64,000 nucleotides of DNA from Monarcha castaneiventris obscurior (GCA_026261815.1 JAMPIT010000484.1:13490501-13554500); one strand, 5' to 3'; shown: positions 47,949-61,812, numbered from the stretch's first letter. Numbers and translations: made by a program. Notes: generated by a model from the sequence alone, not told the origin.

Positions 47949-50900
47949 CTGGGATAAAAAAGGTGAAATATTTAGCACATCCTGTTTCATTTGCACAATA
48001 ATTTTTGCATGAGAAGATTGAAAAAGTTTCTGAATGCATGATGACAGTAAGCAGTACACTCAGGTGTAAGTAGCTTAATTCATACAAAGCTCACCATACT
48101 GCTGCAGAAAGGTTCCCTGTGAACTGAAAACCTACATCACATGATTATTTTCATGACCTCTTGCCATGATGCAGAGCTTTTCTTGATGGACGCACAGGGA
48201 GGTCAAACTCAGCTGTTGTACCTTTTTCTTCCCATATGGAAAATACACGAGACCTTGGATCTTGCAGTTTATGTTAAATATCTCCAACTGGCTCTTTCAG
48301 CTGTACAGGAAGTTATATTTACTGTAATCTTATCAACAAAATGTTTACCCATTTCACTTCAAACAAGATAAGATGCAAGTCTTTGGGAAGTATGGTGTTA
48401 ACATTTGCTGATACCTCATTTTATCTACAACTTCATGGGGAAAAGTAACATACTAATAATGATAATGTAGGGGATTTTATCACTACTCACTGTTACGCTG
48501 TAAATCACACATTTAAAATAAACATTCTGTGACAAATTAATTTGACGCCAAGGTGTTTATAATGTGGGAAATTCTGCCCTCTGCTGAACATTCAAAATCA
48601 GCCTATTAGTGTAACCACACAAACCTGGCTCTGTGGAAGAAAAGTATTCAGGAAGACCTGTGAAGAAAGAACCTGACTGGCTAAGTAAAATTAGGAGACT
48701 ACATTTGAAAAAAAAGTAAATTTGGGAGAAGATTGGCATAAGGTGAAATCCGGCCTTTTATCAAGAGAAACCACGAGTCTTTTTATGAGGTATGACAGGA
48801 GACATTGGGACGCTGTGAAATATCCCCAGATTGCTTTTGTGACTCCTCAGTGGCACCACAGAAGGATACAAACCAAACCTGTAAGGCAATATATATATGG
48901 TTGATTCCTCTCCCTCAGACCAGGACCAGCTACACCATAAACCAAACCTGTCAGTGTTTGACACAAGCAATTCATCACCACAGCCAGTGGTGCAGGCACT
49001 TTCAATCACGTTCTGCAGATTACAGAAAGACCAAGGGAAAGCCTTGCTCTCTGAGCATTGAGAAGGTTGTTTCCATCCTGACTTTTCCCTCCCTGAATTA
49101 AAAATTCTCATATATATCCCAAGCTGCTTTTGTAGACCACAATACTTAAAAATAGGAACAATGTAAATCTTCCTGAACAGAAAACCTTTAAAAATATTGA
49201 GTACAGCATCATAAACACAAAGAGATTTTGAGATACTGGTAGCATTGTAAAGTTTCTCTTAGCATGGGCTTCACTGAGCTTCCTTAATTTTTGCTCAGAA
49301 AGAAATTGGATACTCCAATTTTTCTTACAGACAGTTCTTCTAGGAAATTCTGTGGGATAAAATCCTGAGTCAATTCTCATTCTTTTGAATAAAAAATTCC
49401 AGCAACTCTGCTGGTGTAAGTTCTGAGAAGGGATGTAGATGCAATTGAAAAGTATTTTCATGTTCTTTTCTAGCCCTCTGCTAAAATCCAGTATTCTTTT
49501 AACAAGGTTGTCTACTTCTCACCTACTGCTATTCAACAGATGGGTAGGGAGATGTAAAGAACTTCTGCTTTCAGTACATGCCTATACAGCAGACTTTGAA
49601 TTCTGGCAGCTCAGTTCTACAATTAATTCTTGCTACCTGACAGCCCTGACAGCCAGAGACAAAACTATACCCAAATACTGAAGTACAAAAATTGCAGCCA
49701 ATACAATTAAACCTCACAAGAACAACATATGAGAGGATAACATCCCATTCATTACCAGGGCTTGATTTCTGTAGCTGTGTTTTGCAAGCCTTTCATTATG
49801 GCTGCAGCTATATCAATATTATCTTTAATCTTTACAGGGAGTAACTACATCTATTCTCTGTGGCTGCACCAATTAACCAAACAAATCTTTGATCTGATTT
49901 AGTCATTCTAGTACAGAAATGGTTACAGTCAAGCTCTGAAATACTGAGAGCTGAACAGTGTTGCAAAGACATTAGCTGGCATCATTTGAGAAGAGCAAAC
50001 AGCTCCTGTACTGATTCCAATGTTTAATTACATCCTCCCTCACAGATGTTGAAGAGCTTCTGGGCTATACTGCATTCTCAGACATGTGCAAATCCTTACT
50101 CAGGCCAAGAGAAGTTGATCTTGTGTGTCTGACAGAAGTAGGCTTCAAACCCAAGGCAAACCATTTGCATCATACTGATTATAGGGTTTATTTTAATCAT
50201 ATAGGTTCCACACCTTGCACTCAGAGAGCAAAACCCAAAAACCAAAAGCAAACAAATGAAGAGCTGGATAAAATATCCTAAGTTCTGCAGAAAAGAATCA
50301 GAAGCATTCATGTCATAAAAACTCATAACGGTCAAGCGAGAGTTGGGCTCTACAAACATTCAAAGGAACTGCAAATGCACTTAAATGCATTTAGGACAGG
50401 AACTAATAAGGTATTGAGGTGTCTAACACCTTATTCAGCAATTACATGTTAGGGGCTACTGTTTAATTGCCTGCACAGGAATTCAATAAGAATAGATTGA
50501 TGTTATAGTTCAGAAAAGGACAGCAGAGAAAACAAAAACAACTTGCAGGAAGGATGGGATACAAAACTTATTTGTAGATAATCTTCATGAAGATATCACC
50601 TTATTCCCAGCAGTAAATTTACATTAGGTAACCAGGGCATCAAACATCAATGCAAGAAAATCAGATATAAAATACTTCATAAATGTAATGTAATGTTGAT
50701 ATGTCCATTCTTCTCTAGCTTCTTTCTAGTTTTATTGCTTAACTAATTTCTTTGTAAAAGTTATTCCTGGACATTGAAGCAATGCCCCATGTTTTAAAAA
50801 TAGCATTCATCTATATCTTCTTCTCTGGTAGCAAACATAATCCAACCTTTTATCTCTGAGGCTCCTGGGTAAAGTATAAAATACCGATTGAAGCCCGAAG

Positions 50901-52425
50901 CCAAACCCATCTGCGAGATTGCTATAAAGCATTGAAAAAAATCATTACGGGACCCATTGGGAAAGATAGAAACTAGGAATTCTACCAAATTACTCTGATT
51001 TAAGTACAGGAGAAAAAGAGCTAGATTTAAAATGGGTACTGTTAATCTTTGGCTAGTATAAAATATGAGGTGATATTATATAGCAGTTAACCCCTGGGAG
51101 GGAGAAAAAAATGATACTGAAAAGTGTTAAATATCTGGACTGCAAAAGAAGCAACTTTTGGTCCGCTCAAAACTGCAGGATGGTTCTAACTTATTGTTTG
51201 TGAGAAAAACACGATTTGGTTTTTCCATTAGAACGAGCTTTATCTTACTCAGAATCTTTTGTTTGAGACTGACTCTTATAGCATTGGATGATTCAAACAA
51301 CGTGTGACGTGTGTTGCTTGAAGACTGAACCACATTTTTTCACCACCCTGTACGCAACCATTTACATGTGCCATTATTAAACTTTTTGCTTTGATTTTTT
51401 ATTTTTTTTGAACACAAGCAGTCCCAGACCATCTGCATTGAATATGATCAGCCACGTGTTTATAGAGTCAGAGTGGAACAATCTGATCAAGGACAGAGCA
51501 AACTACATCTTAACAGCTGCAATCTTGGGTCTAAGGTGATTGGAATTTCTCAGACGTGCTCTGTCTGGAAAATGGGGAAGTAGGAGAGAGGAAGTTGCTG
51601 TGATAGCAGCCTTGGAAGCATCACTAGATTTTAGTGAACTTTCCAAGCCACAATGTGGAATCATCTGTGAGAAAATATTATAGCAAGAAAGTACCTACTA
51701 AAAAGCAACCAAAACCTAGAGAGGTAAAACAATTTCAAGGAATAGCTCTCCATTGCCAAATTACAAATGTGTACAAAAGTAAGGAATTAGGTACTGAAAA
51801 AACTCCTCCAGTTTTAAAACATAGCATCATTCAATGAAGTTTCATCTTTTTGAATTAGCACTTCAAAATTTGGAGAATGTATTAATCTCATCAAGCTTTG
51901 AGAATGACCCCTTTTTCTTTTGTTTAGAGGAGACAAACATATGCTAATATGTTTTGCTGAGCTTAAATTCTAAATAATAAAATATACAATATGATTGTTT
52001 CTATAACTGTAGCTTGCACTAAGCCATCCTGCAAAGGTATTCTTATCTACAAAGTCCAATAGGAAAGATTGAATGAACAAATATCAGAGGAAAAGCATAA
52101 TTAACTAAAATTACACATTTTTCCACACAGTTTTAAATAAACAGGCAGAGATTGTGTACACTGTCGTAATTGCAATTCTCTGGTCTGGGCAGTTATTCAG
52201 CTCCCTCCCTTCTCTCAGACTCTGCACAATAAAGTTACCACTTATTTATTGTCTGGAGTGGCTTTGACTGTCAAGCAAAGCCTGCAGCTTTTGGGGTGGA
52301 AACAGCCTTGGACCTGACTTCCCATGGTCAGTGCAACCTCCAAGACCTTCACCAGCCCTCCCAGCACAAGCTGCTGCTCTGTCCCACTGCTCTCACTCCA
52401 GGGACTGTGCAAGGGGAAAGCGTGA

Positions 52426-52565
52426 ATTAAAAAACAAAAACAAACAACCCCAACAAAATACAGCAACAAAAACAAGGAAAAAAACAAACCCCAAGACACA
52501 TCCCCCCCCCCCAAAAAACCATACAAAACCAACAAAACCCCCCCAAACAAACAAATCAACAAAAG
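52426..52565. repeat. A/C-rich low-complexity tract with a C10 run
   Basis: About 140 nt of A and C on the plus strand, including ten consecutive C near 52,502 and a further C7 run. It is G/T-rich on the minus strand and produces spurious hydrophobic Gly/Phe/Val open frames there. Confidence 0.85.
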
Positions 52566-55500
52566 TACTGAAAAATCCCTTTCCCTGCTTCACCTGCTTA
52601 TAACCTGATAACATGACACCACCCCCAGTGACTGAGCTTAGCTCCAAAACATTCTGCCAGGACACACATGAAGCAGCATCTTAATCACTACTGCTTGGCC
52701 TTTAAGTTCTTTATTTCATTTGGAATACTTTTTTCTCTGCTCACATGATCCTGGTTGGTCATTTGTGATGCTTTATTTTTACAGTTTTCATCCAGTTTGC
52801 AACCTCAAATGATCTCTTATTGATCTGTACTTAGCCTTGAATCCGTAGAACTCTTAAGTGCTCAGTCAAAGTTTCTCTCTATACACACCTCCTCTCGTGT
52901 AATATTAAAAAAGGTAACACCTTGATTCTCTTAGGAAAAACAACTTCCCTGTCCAAAGACAGATTTTCATGACCAGCCTATTATTTAAGATGTCAATCCA
53001 GAAGTTCCTTGGTTATGGCTGGTAGTAGAAACCAGTTATTTTGGATTGATTCTCCGTGACAGATGGCAGTGAAAAATTGCTGCACTATAAAATTTGCAGA
53101 AATACTGCAGAAAAAAATATGAAAACAGAAGCCATGTCGTTTGCTAGGGAAAAGAGAATAATATAATTCTAAGTGTCCAGGGAGAGAAAAAGTAGGAACT
53201 GTTAGATGTGCCATGCACACAGGAGAACCCTCTAGTGAAACAATAGAAAATAGTTCTTATGCCACATGTATTTAACTAACTCTGACTACTTACCCTCCTA
53301 AAATGTGTTTGCTTATCAAATTGTGCAGTAATGTTTAAAATGATAAAGCAATATGGAAATATACAGGGTGAAGTAAAAGTCAATGCAAAATACCATCTTT
53401 AAGACCCACACCTTGAGCCTGGCCAAGGAGTTCATTGGCTAAGCTCACTTTCTCAGGTGGGTTGCAGTCAATTTTCACAGAAACATGGATGTGATTTACT
53501 CCACTGAAGAAAACAACCCCTCTATTTGGGATTTTATTTGCATTCTCGGGATTTATCATTTGGGATTATGTAAAACTGGCAGCTGCTTATAATTATTTGG
53601 GGTTTGAGTAGAAATAATTAAAAACATCTGCCTTTATCTTAATACTACCAGACTTAAACCCATGAGCTCAGTTATACCTAACTTCAAAGCTGAAAGCAAA
53701 GAATAAAAGAAAGCTTCACATATTGCTAACAAATTTTCAGTGATTCATTTATATGTACAAGCAGCTATTCAACAGCCTTCAAACCTTTAATTATCTTTTA
53801 AATATATGTAATTTTGCACTTCTAATTAGATAGCAATTTAATGCTCTCACAGGGATTCAGATGGGCTGTCTTTTTTTTGAAATGTAAACTCCAATAGGAA
53901 TAATCATTGGCATTCAAGTGATTGAATTCTTCAGTTATTTAAATGAACGTGAGGCATTTACACTGTTCAAATCATTTAAATATTCTGCTGTCAGCTACAG
54001 CTGTAGAGTTTTATGGAGTCAATGAATAAAGCAAGGGTAAGTGTAGGTTATCTTACGTTCCAGGCAGGACTCCCCAGAGAGAAATGAGATTTGCTGCTTC
54101 TGAAAGGCTAACACTGCTTAAGTGGGGCATTAATGTTTCCCCTGACACTCGGATTTCTCTGTTTTTCTATATGAGGAGAAACAAATTTTCTCAAAATTTA
54201 CAGCTACAAAAGACTTAATACTGATCTAGAATCTTCAAACTCTCCAGGTCCTTTAAATTAATATAATGCATGGTAAAAGTCCACATTCTAAGGCTGAAAT
54301 GGTGACTTACTCAGGCACCTGAACCACCAATATATTTTGGGGAAGGCATTGCAATATGATACAAAGGCTTTGATTTCTAAGTGTAACTTTCCCAATCAAG
54401 ACTGATCGAAATAAAGATGTGCATCCTTGTATAGAAAACAAGGCATTCATTGAATTCATTTACAGTGATAAGACCATTCACAAACAGCCATTCATAAACC
54501 CCCCATTACAAGCCTTCCAGAGCTTATATTGAGAGTAAGAATAAATGTCTCAATCTTCTCAGAGGTAGTGGATTTTGATTTAAACCCAGAAATACTATAA
54601 AATATACAGTAATCCGGGATGTTATTAGATTAATTCATAAATCAGAACACATTTTGAACCTTGGAATTATTTTTAAAAAATGGTAGAATGTAAATAAAAT
54701 GTAATTTTATTCAAGAACATGTGCATTTGTCTTTAAATGGATATTTTCTTTAATTAAGAAACTCAGGTTTGTTCAGGAACTCTGAGTATTCTACCCTAAA
54801 TGAACCTAGTAATTACTGGAAAAAACCAACCCTGTTCCACTCCCTGAACAAAAATACAAATCCTGTTGCTAACCATGAATCAAAAAAGCTATGGACTTCA
54901 TAAAAACTAGTAGCAACCTTGCTATTATTTATTGAAAACCACACAAACATTAAGGCTGAGAGGCAACAGCACAAACCCCTAACACCAGGTAAGGCTCACA
55001 ACAGTGGTGATCTGTGACTGTGGCAGACACTCGTCTTCCAGGGACATTCCTTAATTTCTCTGCAATGCCACTACACTTCCCTAAGAAAGCAATTTTCCTC
55101 TGGCACCAACAAGGCTGCAGAGTGACAGTTGCAGTAATGAGCAATCAGCCACAATTAATGTGGTGGTTGTTTTTAAGGGCAGGTAAAAAGTATTTACCCC
55201 TTGTTTCTCATTCTTCCTTTACATTCAGTAAACTCGTTTCTTGGGCAAACTGTAACGTCATCACCATGACATATTTTCATTTTAAAATCTAATGGTGTAA
55301 CACCTGGCACACACCACAAGTGTTAAGAGGCTCTTGAAAAGCAGATTAAATCCACCATAATCACAACTGCAGAAAACTGTGTCCTCATGTCCATGTTTAA
55401 ACATGGGTAAGGAGCCTCAGACACCAAGTTAAGAAAAGCCTAAACCTTCACTTTTGATCTCCCAAAAAATTTATTCTTTTTTTAATTGCAAGTAGGTCGT

Positions 55501-55790
55501 GGTTTTCAACGGAATATAAAATTCCAAATCACATCATACAACTGAATGTATTCTCTTGTGGAACGTAAAATACCTCTCTGTAAAAATATAGACTTTTTGT
55601 CAAACTCAGCACATAGGAGCATTCTGATACAGTAATGTTACGAAGAAAAAAAAAAAAAAAGTATTTTTCCTATCACCTATAGTCTCTGGAGTTCCACACT
55701 GGGGTATTCTTGGTAGGAAAGGAGACTTAAAAAGGGCATAATACAGAAAAGTGTGCAATGGATACTCCTCAGCTATGTGACAAAATAAAA

Positions 55791-55895
55791 GGGGAGGGGG
55801 GAGAAAGAAAAGGAAAAAAAGGGGGAGGGGGAAGGAAAAAAAGGAAAACAAATAATTTTAAAAGAAAATTAAGAAAATTAGAAAGAAAAAAAAAG
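55791..55895 (+). repeat. Polypurine tract with four long G-runs
   Basis: Starting at 55,791 the plus strand has GGGG-A-GGGGGG, an A/G spacer, then GGGGG-A-GGGGG ending at 55,831. A/G-rich sequence follows to about 55,895. The runs could form a G-quadruplex on the plus strand, and the mirror-like purine strand could form triplex DNA. On the CACNA2D3 transcript the region is C/U-rich. Confidence 0.85.
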
Positions 55896-55904
55896 GCTTT
55901 GAAG

Positions 55905-56155
55905 GGCAGCAGGCGGAGGAGCAGGGCGGCTTTCCCGGGATGAGCTCCGGGGCCGGGGCAGCGCCGCGCCCCCGCGGCCCTGGGCGGAGCTGCGGCGCCA
56001 CCTCCCGGCCACGGCCCCGCGCTGCAGCCGCGGCCGCTCGGACACCGCGGGGGAAGGCCCCGCGTCCTCCCGGAGCCATTCCCGAGGGATCCCGCGCTCC
56101 CCGCTGTCCTGCTTCACCGGCTTGTTCGTCAGGGCTCACCGCCCTACTGACGCCT
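55905..56155. promoter_or_regulatory. Small CpG-dense island inside a CACNA2D3 intron
   Basis: Roughly 35 CpG dinucleotides occur in about 250 nt, in a window where CpG is otherwise rare. GC content is very high between 55,910 and 56,100 (GCCGCGCCCCCGCGGCCC and similar). It contains GC-box-like and CCGCGG/GCGGCCGC elements. Open frames exist on both strands here but look like by-products of GC-rich sequence with few stops. It could be an intragenic promoter or enhancer, or an inserted GC-rich repeat; the sequence alone does not decide. Confidence 0.5.
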
Positions 56156-56268
56156 TGTAAAGAATGGAACCAAAAAGTTCTTTCTGCTCCCTCTGTGGGA
56201 CAGTCACTGGTGACAGCTCCCAGCCAGTGCTGCAGTCTGGGGAGGCTGCTCCAGCTCCAGCCACAGCC

Positions 56269-56548
56269 TCTGCCAGCACCACTGAGGATACAGAGCACCA
56301 GGCACAACCTCTGCCAGCACCACTGAGGATTCAGAGCACCAGGCACAACCTCTGCCAGCACCACTGAGGATTCAGAGCACCAGCCACAACCTCTGCCAGC
56401 ACCACTGAGGATTCAGAGCACCAGCCACAACCTCTGCCAGCACCACTGAGGATTCAGAGCACCAGCCACAGCCTCTGCCACCACCACTGAGGATTCAGGA
56501 GCAGCAGCCACAACCTCTGCCAGCATCATTGAGGATTCAGGGAGCACC
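56269..56548. repeat. Minisatellite, 41-bp unit, about 7 copies
   Basis: The unit begins TCTGCCAGCACCACTGAGGA and continues TTCAGAGCACCAGCCACAACC. Copies start at 56,269, 56,310, 56,351, 56,392, 56,433, 56,474 and about 56,516. The middle copies are nearly identical. The last two carry extra bases and more changes. 41 is not a multiple of three and each copy contributes a stop, so the array is not coding. Confidence 0.95.
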
Positions 56549-58604
56549 TTCCTGTCCTTCCTGCAATCCCTCCCATGAGCACCCAGCCTGTCAACCCCAC
56601 CAAAAGCCAAGTTTACTCAAAAACCCAGTAAAAGAAACAAGAGACAAGATCTCCAAGAAAAGCATTTTTAAATATAAACCCAATAGAATAATCACCACAA
56701 AAATGTAGCCAGCTTAATGATTGCATACACTGCTCAGTGTTAGATAAAAATCTGGTGCAACAGGAAGCATTCTGTGTTGTTTGCTATCCTGCCTTTCTGC
56801 TCTGTGTCCCAGAAGACAATTCCTTAAAGAGCAGCACATCAGCTTCAGAACTAATAGATATGGGGTTAGGAACTCGGGAATTCAGTAATATTCTAGTTTT
56901 ACATCACTGCCGGAAAATATAATAACAGGATAAGCCAATGTGGATCAAGTCAGTAATCAATGAGGCTTGACTGTAACTCTAAGACACAAATAATTTTAGC
57001 TAGTATATTTAGTGAATTATCTAATTCCAGATCTACAGGCCTATTTTCACATAGTTATTGTCACAAATTTCATGGAATTTTACAATGTATCAGGATTTGG
57101 CCTGCAATATTAAACCAAGGGCCCAGGCCAGCAATCACTTCACTCTCAAAAACTCCACTGAAGTCAGCAGGAGACTCTCATTACCCACCACTGATGGAAC
57201 CCAGAGGTAAAAATGACTCTTCCAAAAACCTGAAATGAACAGACCATGAGTATGTCATGATGAGTTCCCCTAGCTGACAGCTTATGGGCTACTGCCCAAT
57301 ATTTTGATTTAAAAAAGAGAGTCTATTGTGTAAGGTAATGAAGTAAGTGCCTTCAGGATGTACATTTGGTGAGGGATAGTAAGAGCAAACCACCTTTTGC
57401 CTCACCAGAGCAAAATATCAGAAATTAGGAAGAGGGTAACACCCTCTGTCAGCCTAACTTAGAGCTATGCACAGTTCCTGGACTTCACCACCTTCTGTTT
57501 TATAAAATACCTATTTTATAGTGGATAAATACTAATAATTTTGAAATAAATAATTTGCCAGAAGAGAAAGGGACACTAAGCAAAGACATGAGTTATCAAA
57601 TCCTTGTGGTGTAGAGAGAGAGCTTTCAAATACATTCCCGATGCCAGATTTACCCATTGAAGGTTCCTTGTTGCACTTTTCATGTTTTACTCTACTCCAG
57701 TTAAAAACTAAACTTAGTGCTAATACAAATGTTGATTTAGTGTGTAATTCCCAGCCCAAATCTTAGAAAGACAAATTCTTTTGCTGGATGAAGGCTTCAG
57801 ATACGCCAATCCCTTAATGAATCATGCTTCTCAATTTTATTTTCAAATTAAATTATCCACCCCGTTAATATTTCTGATTTCTGCTGAAATATTGTTGAAA
57901 TTGGACATTGCTTGGAGTGCCTGCATGAGAAGCACACGTGGCAGCCATGTGGATACAGCAGTGGAACTATTAATACCCATGCTTTGCTGGGAGTCAGTGG
58001 TGATGGAACACTTGGAAGTGCTGTTCCTAAACAATGATGCAACCAGGAATGTACCAGCCCTCTGGGGTGTTAACCTGATAAACATTTGCATAACAGTAAC
58101 TTTATTTTTCTTGCTGTGATTAATGCAAACAAGATGATAAGGGAAACGAAAGGTAAAATTTGCTGCTATTTCTCTTTTAGTACAGAAAATCCCTAGTGTT
58201 CCTATTTTGCTTAAAAATATGCTTTATTGAAGTTTCTGCACATATATTAAATTAACTTTAACACTTTAGCATGAAAAATAGGGGTTATTACACAGCACTA
58301 GAGCATTCCAACATTCCATTTCAATGTAAAGTGAACATAATTATAGCAATTTTTGGCTTTGCTATTTTGCAGTAATGGAGGTCTGCATCTTTTGCAGAAG
58401 TAACATGTATATTTATTTTCCTTGGGGTTTTTTCATGCTAAGTGTTGTTTCCAGAGGTAAATTTACTAAGAACTATGATGGGTTATGAAACAATATAAAG
58501 TATCTGGTCTATTGTATTTAATTTTTAAAGTTTATTCACAGTAAGAAAAAAACAAATACCACACATCCAGCTAAATAAAATAGATCAATAAATAGCATTC
58601 TTAC

Positions 58605-58679
58605 CAAAGGCCTAAGCTCTGGGTGAGTCAAAATATATCCGTTGTTTGTAATTGCAAAAGCATATCCATGAATACCTAA
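58605..58679 (-). CDS. CACNA2D3: CACNA2D3 internal exon, Cache hallmark segment
   Basis: This exon has 25 codons in phase 0, starting [20 protein letters not shown] and ending ELRPL. Splice sites are ttttacag before and TTG|GTAAGA after. [16 protein letters not shown] is the most recognisable Cache motif in alpha-2/delta subunits: a beta-hairpin with an NNG turn. Human has LRLL where this window reads LRPL. The next exon lies about 10.7 kb away, across the largest complete intron in the window. Confidence 0.96.
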
Positions 58680-61600
58680 CTGTAAAAGTAAATGAGAAAG
58701 AAATACTAATCAGCATGGTCTCCAGTAAATCTGTAAACACAACTCAGGCAAGAATTTGGCTATCCAGGGCAGCTGGGATTCACAGCCCTTATCCACACAG
58801 TGTTTTGCTATAACATAGGCAAAGATCCTTGACATTTTGTGCAAATGAGAGCTGCCATGGTGATGAATTCAGCACACAGCACTATTTTAAACTGTCCCAC
58901 AGCTCTGCTATCCAGGGCACTTGTTCCTGTGTGTGCTAGAGTCAGTTACATATAATATATACATATATAATACACCTATATATGAGATGCCACAGCATGT
59001 GGCATACACAGAACAAGTGCCAGGGCAAAGAGATACTGGAATTTTGTAAATTCCCCTATTCCCAGGAGTGCACAGCTTTCTCCACTTGTTGTTAAAGAAC
59101 CACTTTACTCAAAGATAAGAAAAGCTCAGCTACAGCGAGCAATGGTGACCTGTCATATGTGATATTTACATCTTCCCACCTTAAAGGTTCTCTGTTAATT
59201 CCAGTTCAGCTGGAGCCACTGAAGGCAGCTATTTCTGCTAAGGAATTTCCTCTAAGTTTGCATCTTTGTACCGAGGGGAGCTGTGGGAGATTCCTTGAGA
59301 GCAATGAAACGCATGATGAGGCCTAAGAGTGTCCAAATTTAGCATTGTACTTATTTAAATAGAAATACTGGTCTCTTTAACAATATGCTTATTACACAGT
59401 TGATTGCATCCACTGAATGCAATAAATGTACCTTTAAACCCTTGATGTGGTCATTCAAACATCCCTTCTAAGCATAAACTTGCTGCTAATGTAGATTTTT
59501 CTACAGGTTTACTATGTATCTTTTGACATGCAGAGCACATCTTCCTATCCTTCCTTGCCCATTTTTTTTAGTTCTTCAGACAATATAATATCCTGTGTAT
59601 TTTTATTAAGCATCTCAATACACAGAGGTATTAAATACCAAACCAAAAAAAAAAAAAAATGGAACTTGAAAGTCCAGCAGTATCTTGCTTTGATTTTTAC
59701 TTTACAATTCTCACTAATAAATCTTTTTACTTTACTTGAGTGCGTTCTTAAATGCTTTGCTGAAGTGGGTCTTTAGGAATTTGTCTGACACGAAGTAACT
59801 TGAGAAAGGCTGAAAAGTCGGAATCCTTTCTAAGAGGCAAAAAGCAGAGCAAGCCTACTGGCTTCTTTAATTTTCTGGAAGGATAAACCAGAGAATGATA
59901 TTACGGAAAGGTCACAGGTAAAACATTCCAGGCTAATTTATAGTGTCTCTGTGTGAATGATTGTAAATGGTCAACTGTTTCTGCCACATAGAAGATGGTT
60001 TCATAAATTAGTGGTTTTCCTATGGCAATAAACTTCAGGGAGAGCAATAGAAGGTGATATGATCTTGGCATCTCTTCATAAAGGAGGGATAACCAAAATA
60101 ATAACAGCGGACACATTTTAACTATTATACTGTGACAAGGGAACAAGCTGTTGGCTAAATATCAGATCTCAAGTACAATTTTCTGTGTTGGTAACTGCAG
60201 AATGACATCCAGGCAGTGGAAGTCAGGCAAGGAAACAAATGTGGGTGGTATAACTCAGAAAAAAAGCATTTGCCTGTCCCTACACAGGATCTGAGGGGTA
60301 GTATTTTATCATGTTCTGTGCAAGTGGGAAATTGCACAGTCTCTGCAGTATCTGAGAGATGCTACCACTTACAGCAGCATTGCCATTTTAAATCTTGATT
60401 TCTGTCTTTAAATCACAGATTCAGAAACAAAAAAACCTCTTTCTAACTGTTGTAAAATGTCACATGGAAGTCAAGTATTACCAAATCCAGCCCCACCTTA
60501 TTCAGGAGAAACTGCCACTGACATCTGGGGAAGTTTAGCCAAGATAACAACTGCTGAAAATAGCTTATTGCTATTATTCATCTTCCTCAGCACAAAATTC
60601 ACCTCATCCAAGCTGAGAGAATTCCAGGCCAGCAGACTTCTATTTCCAACCATTTTATATCCCTGTGTGAATTTTTTGTCATGTGTTGCCTCTGCAGGAA
60701 TGGGTCCCAGGGGTGATTATGCTCTTGCAATTGCACAGTCTTTGTTTATGGCATGTGGGACTGGAAGTTATAACTCAAGTGATCTCACTAACCCAACTGC
60801 ATTGCATGATATTGGTGCCTCCTGTAATAATCCTCTCTTGCAGTACATCCTGCAATATAAAACACACCTTCAAATAAAAAGTCTAATATTCAGCAAGAGG
60901 ATCGTATATTACTTCCACAGAAAACTAATTCTTAAAAAAACTTCTCCTTTTCTGAATCAGTCTCTCTGTTGCAATACCTGTTATTCAGGCCTCCCACTGT
61001 CCCTAGGTTCTTGTGTTCAGACTATGTCCAAATCTTACAGATTATTTAGGAGTAACATCACTGTTATTTGGCTTTTCCCATCCAGCCATGCACAGCCAAG
61101 CTTTTATTTCTGCAGATACCACAACATTGTTCTTCCTTCTCACTACAAATGAACCTTGCTCTCCCCACAGCTCCTTGCAGGCAGCTCCAAAGATTGTTTC
61201 CAATGCTCCAAATTTTGCAAAGGAGCTAATTTTGTTCTTTTCTCCTCTACCTACTACAGATTCAGTATTTCTGCATAGACAGAAGTATAATATAAGTTGC
61301 TGTAAGCAAACTTTGGTGGTTTATGCACTAAGGGTGTTCCCTGTTATTTATCCTGAGCAGCAGTGTCTCTGTCACTGTGTTCTGATATCACTGTGGAGTC
61401 ACCTACAACAGGAAGCATTACACACAAACAGGAAGCCTAAAGCATTTTTGTGCAAAGCAATGCAATTTTTCAGCATGATTTTTTTTGTTATTTTGCCTTA
61501 TGTTCTGGTTATATTTTGTGGTTTGATAACTTATTTGATTTTATAATTTCATTGATGTTAATATGGACAATATTTAACATTACCCTCTAGACCACATTGA

Positions 61601-61812
61601 TCCACAAAAATGTGAAAATCAGGCCATATTTTAACTTAGGTTTCAAAAATGGCACTTGATCTCAGACACTGCGGAGCTAAAATTCCTGAGGAAAATGGGT
61701 GAAATAATGGAGCTATGTAAGTGCAAACAATAACAACATATTAAATTAATTATGTTATATTTTAGGCATTATACTGAACAGAAATTATATATATACACCA
61801 TTTGTGTATTAC
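58680..61812 (-). other. CACNA2D3 intron with unusually long plus-strand open frames
   Basis: GTAATA ... ttacag intron. An AT-rich dinucleotide segment lies near 58,950-58,985. Two overlapping long open frames on plus (60,457-61,546) are treated as a finding, not a gene. Confidence 0.8.

Larger units (their letters stand above)
47949..58604 (-). other. Largest complete CACNA2D3 intron in the window (10.7 kb)
   Basis: GTAAGA ... cccag intron. It contains the A/C-rich tract at 52.5 kb and the purine tract, CpG-dense island and minisatellite near 56 kb. Otherwise it is AT-rich and without recognised exons. Confidence 0.85.

Noticed and set aside
55858..56364. 168-codon minus-strand open frame over the GC-rich block (and 128-codon plus-strand frame in the same place)
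   Set aside because: Both strands are open simply because the sequence is GC-rich. The residues are low-complexity Ala/Arg/Pro/Gly, and the frame runs into the minisatellite and a poly-purine tract.
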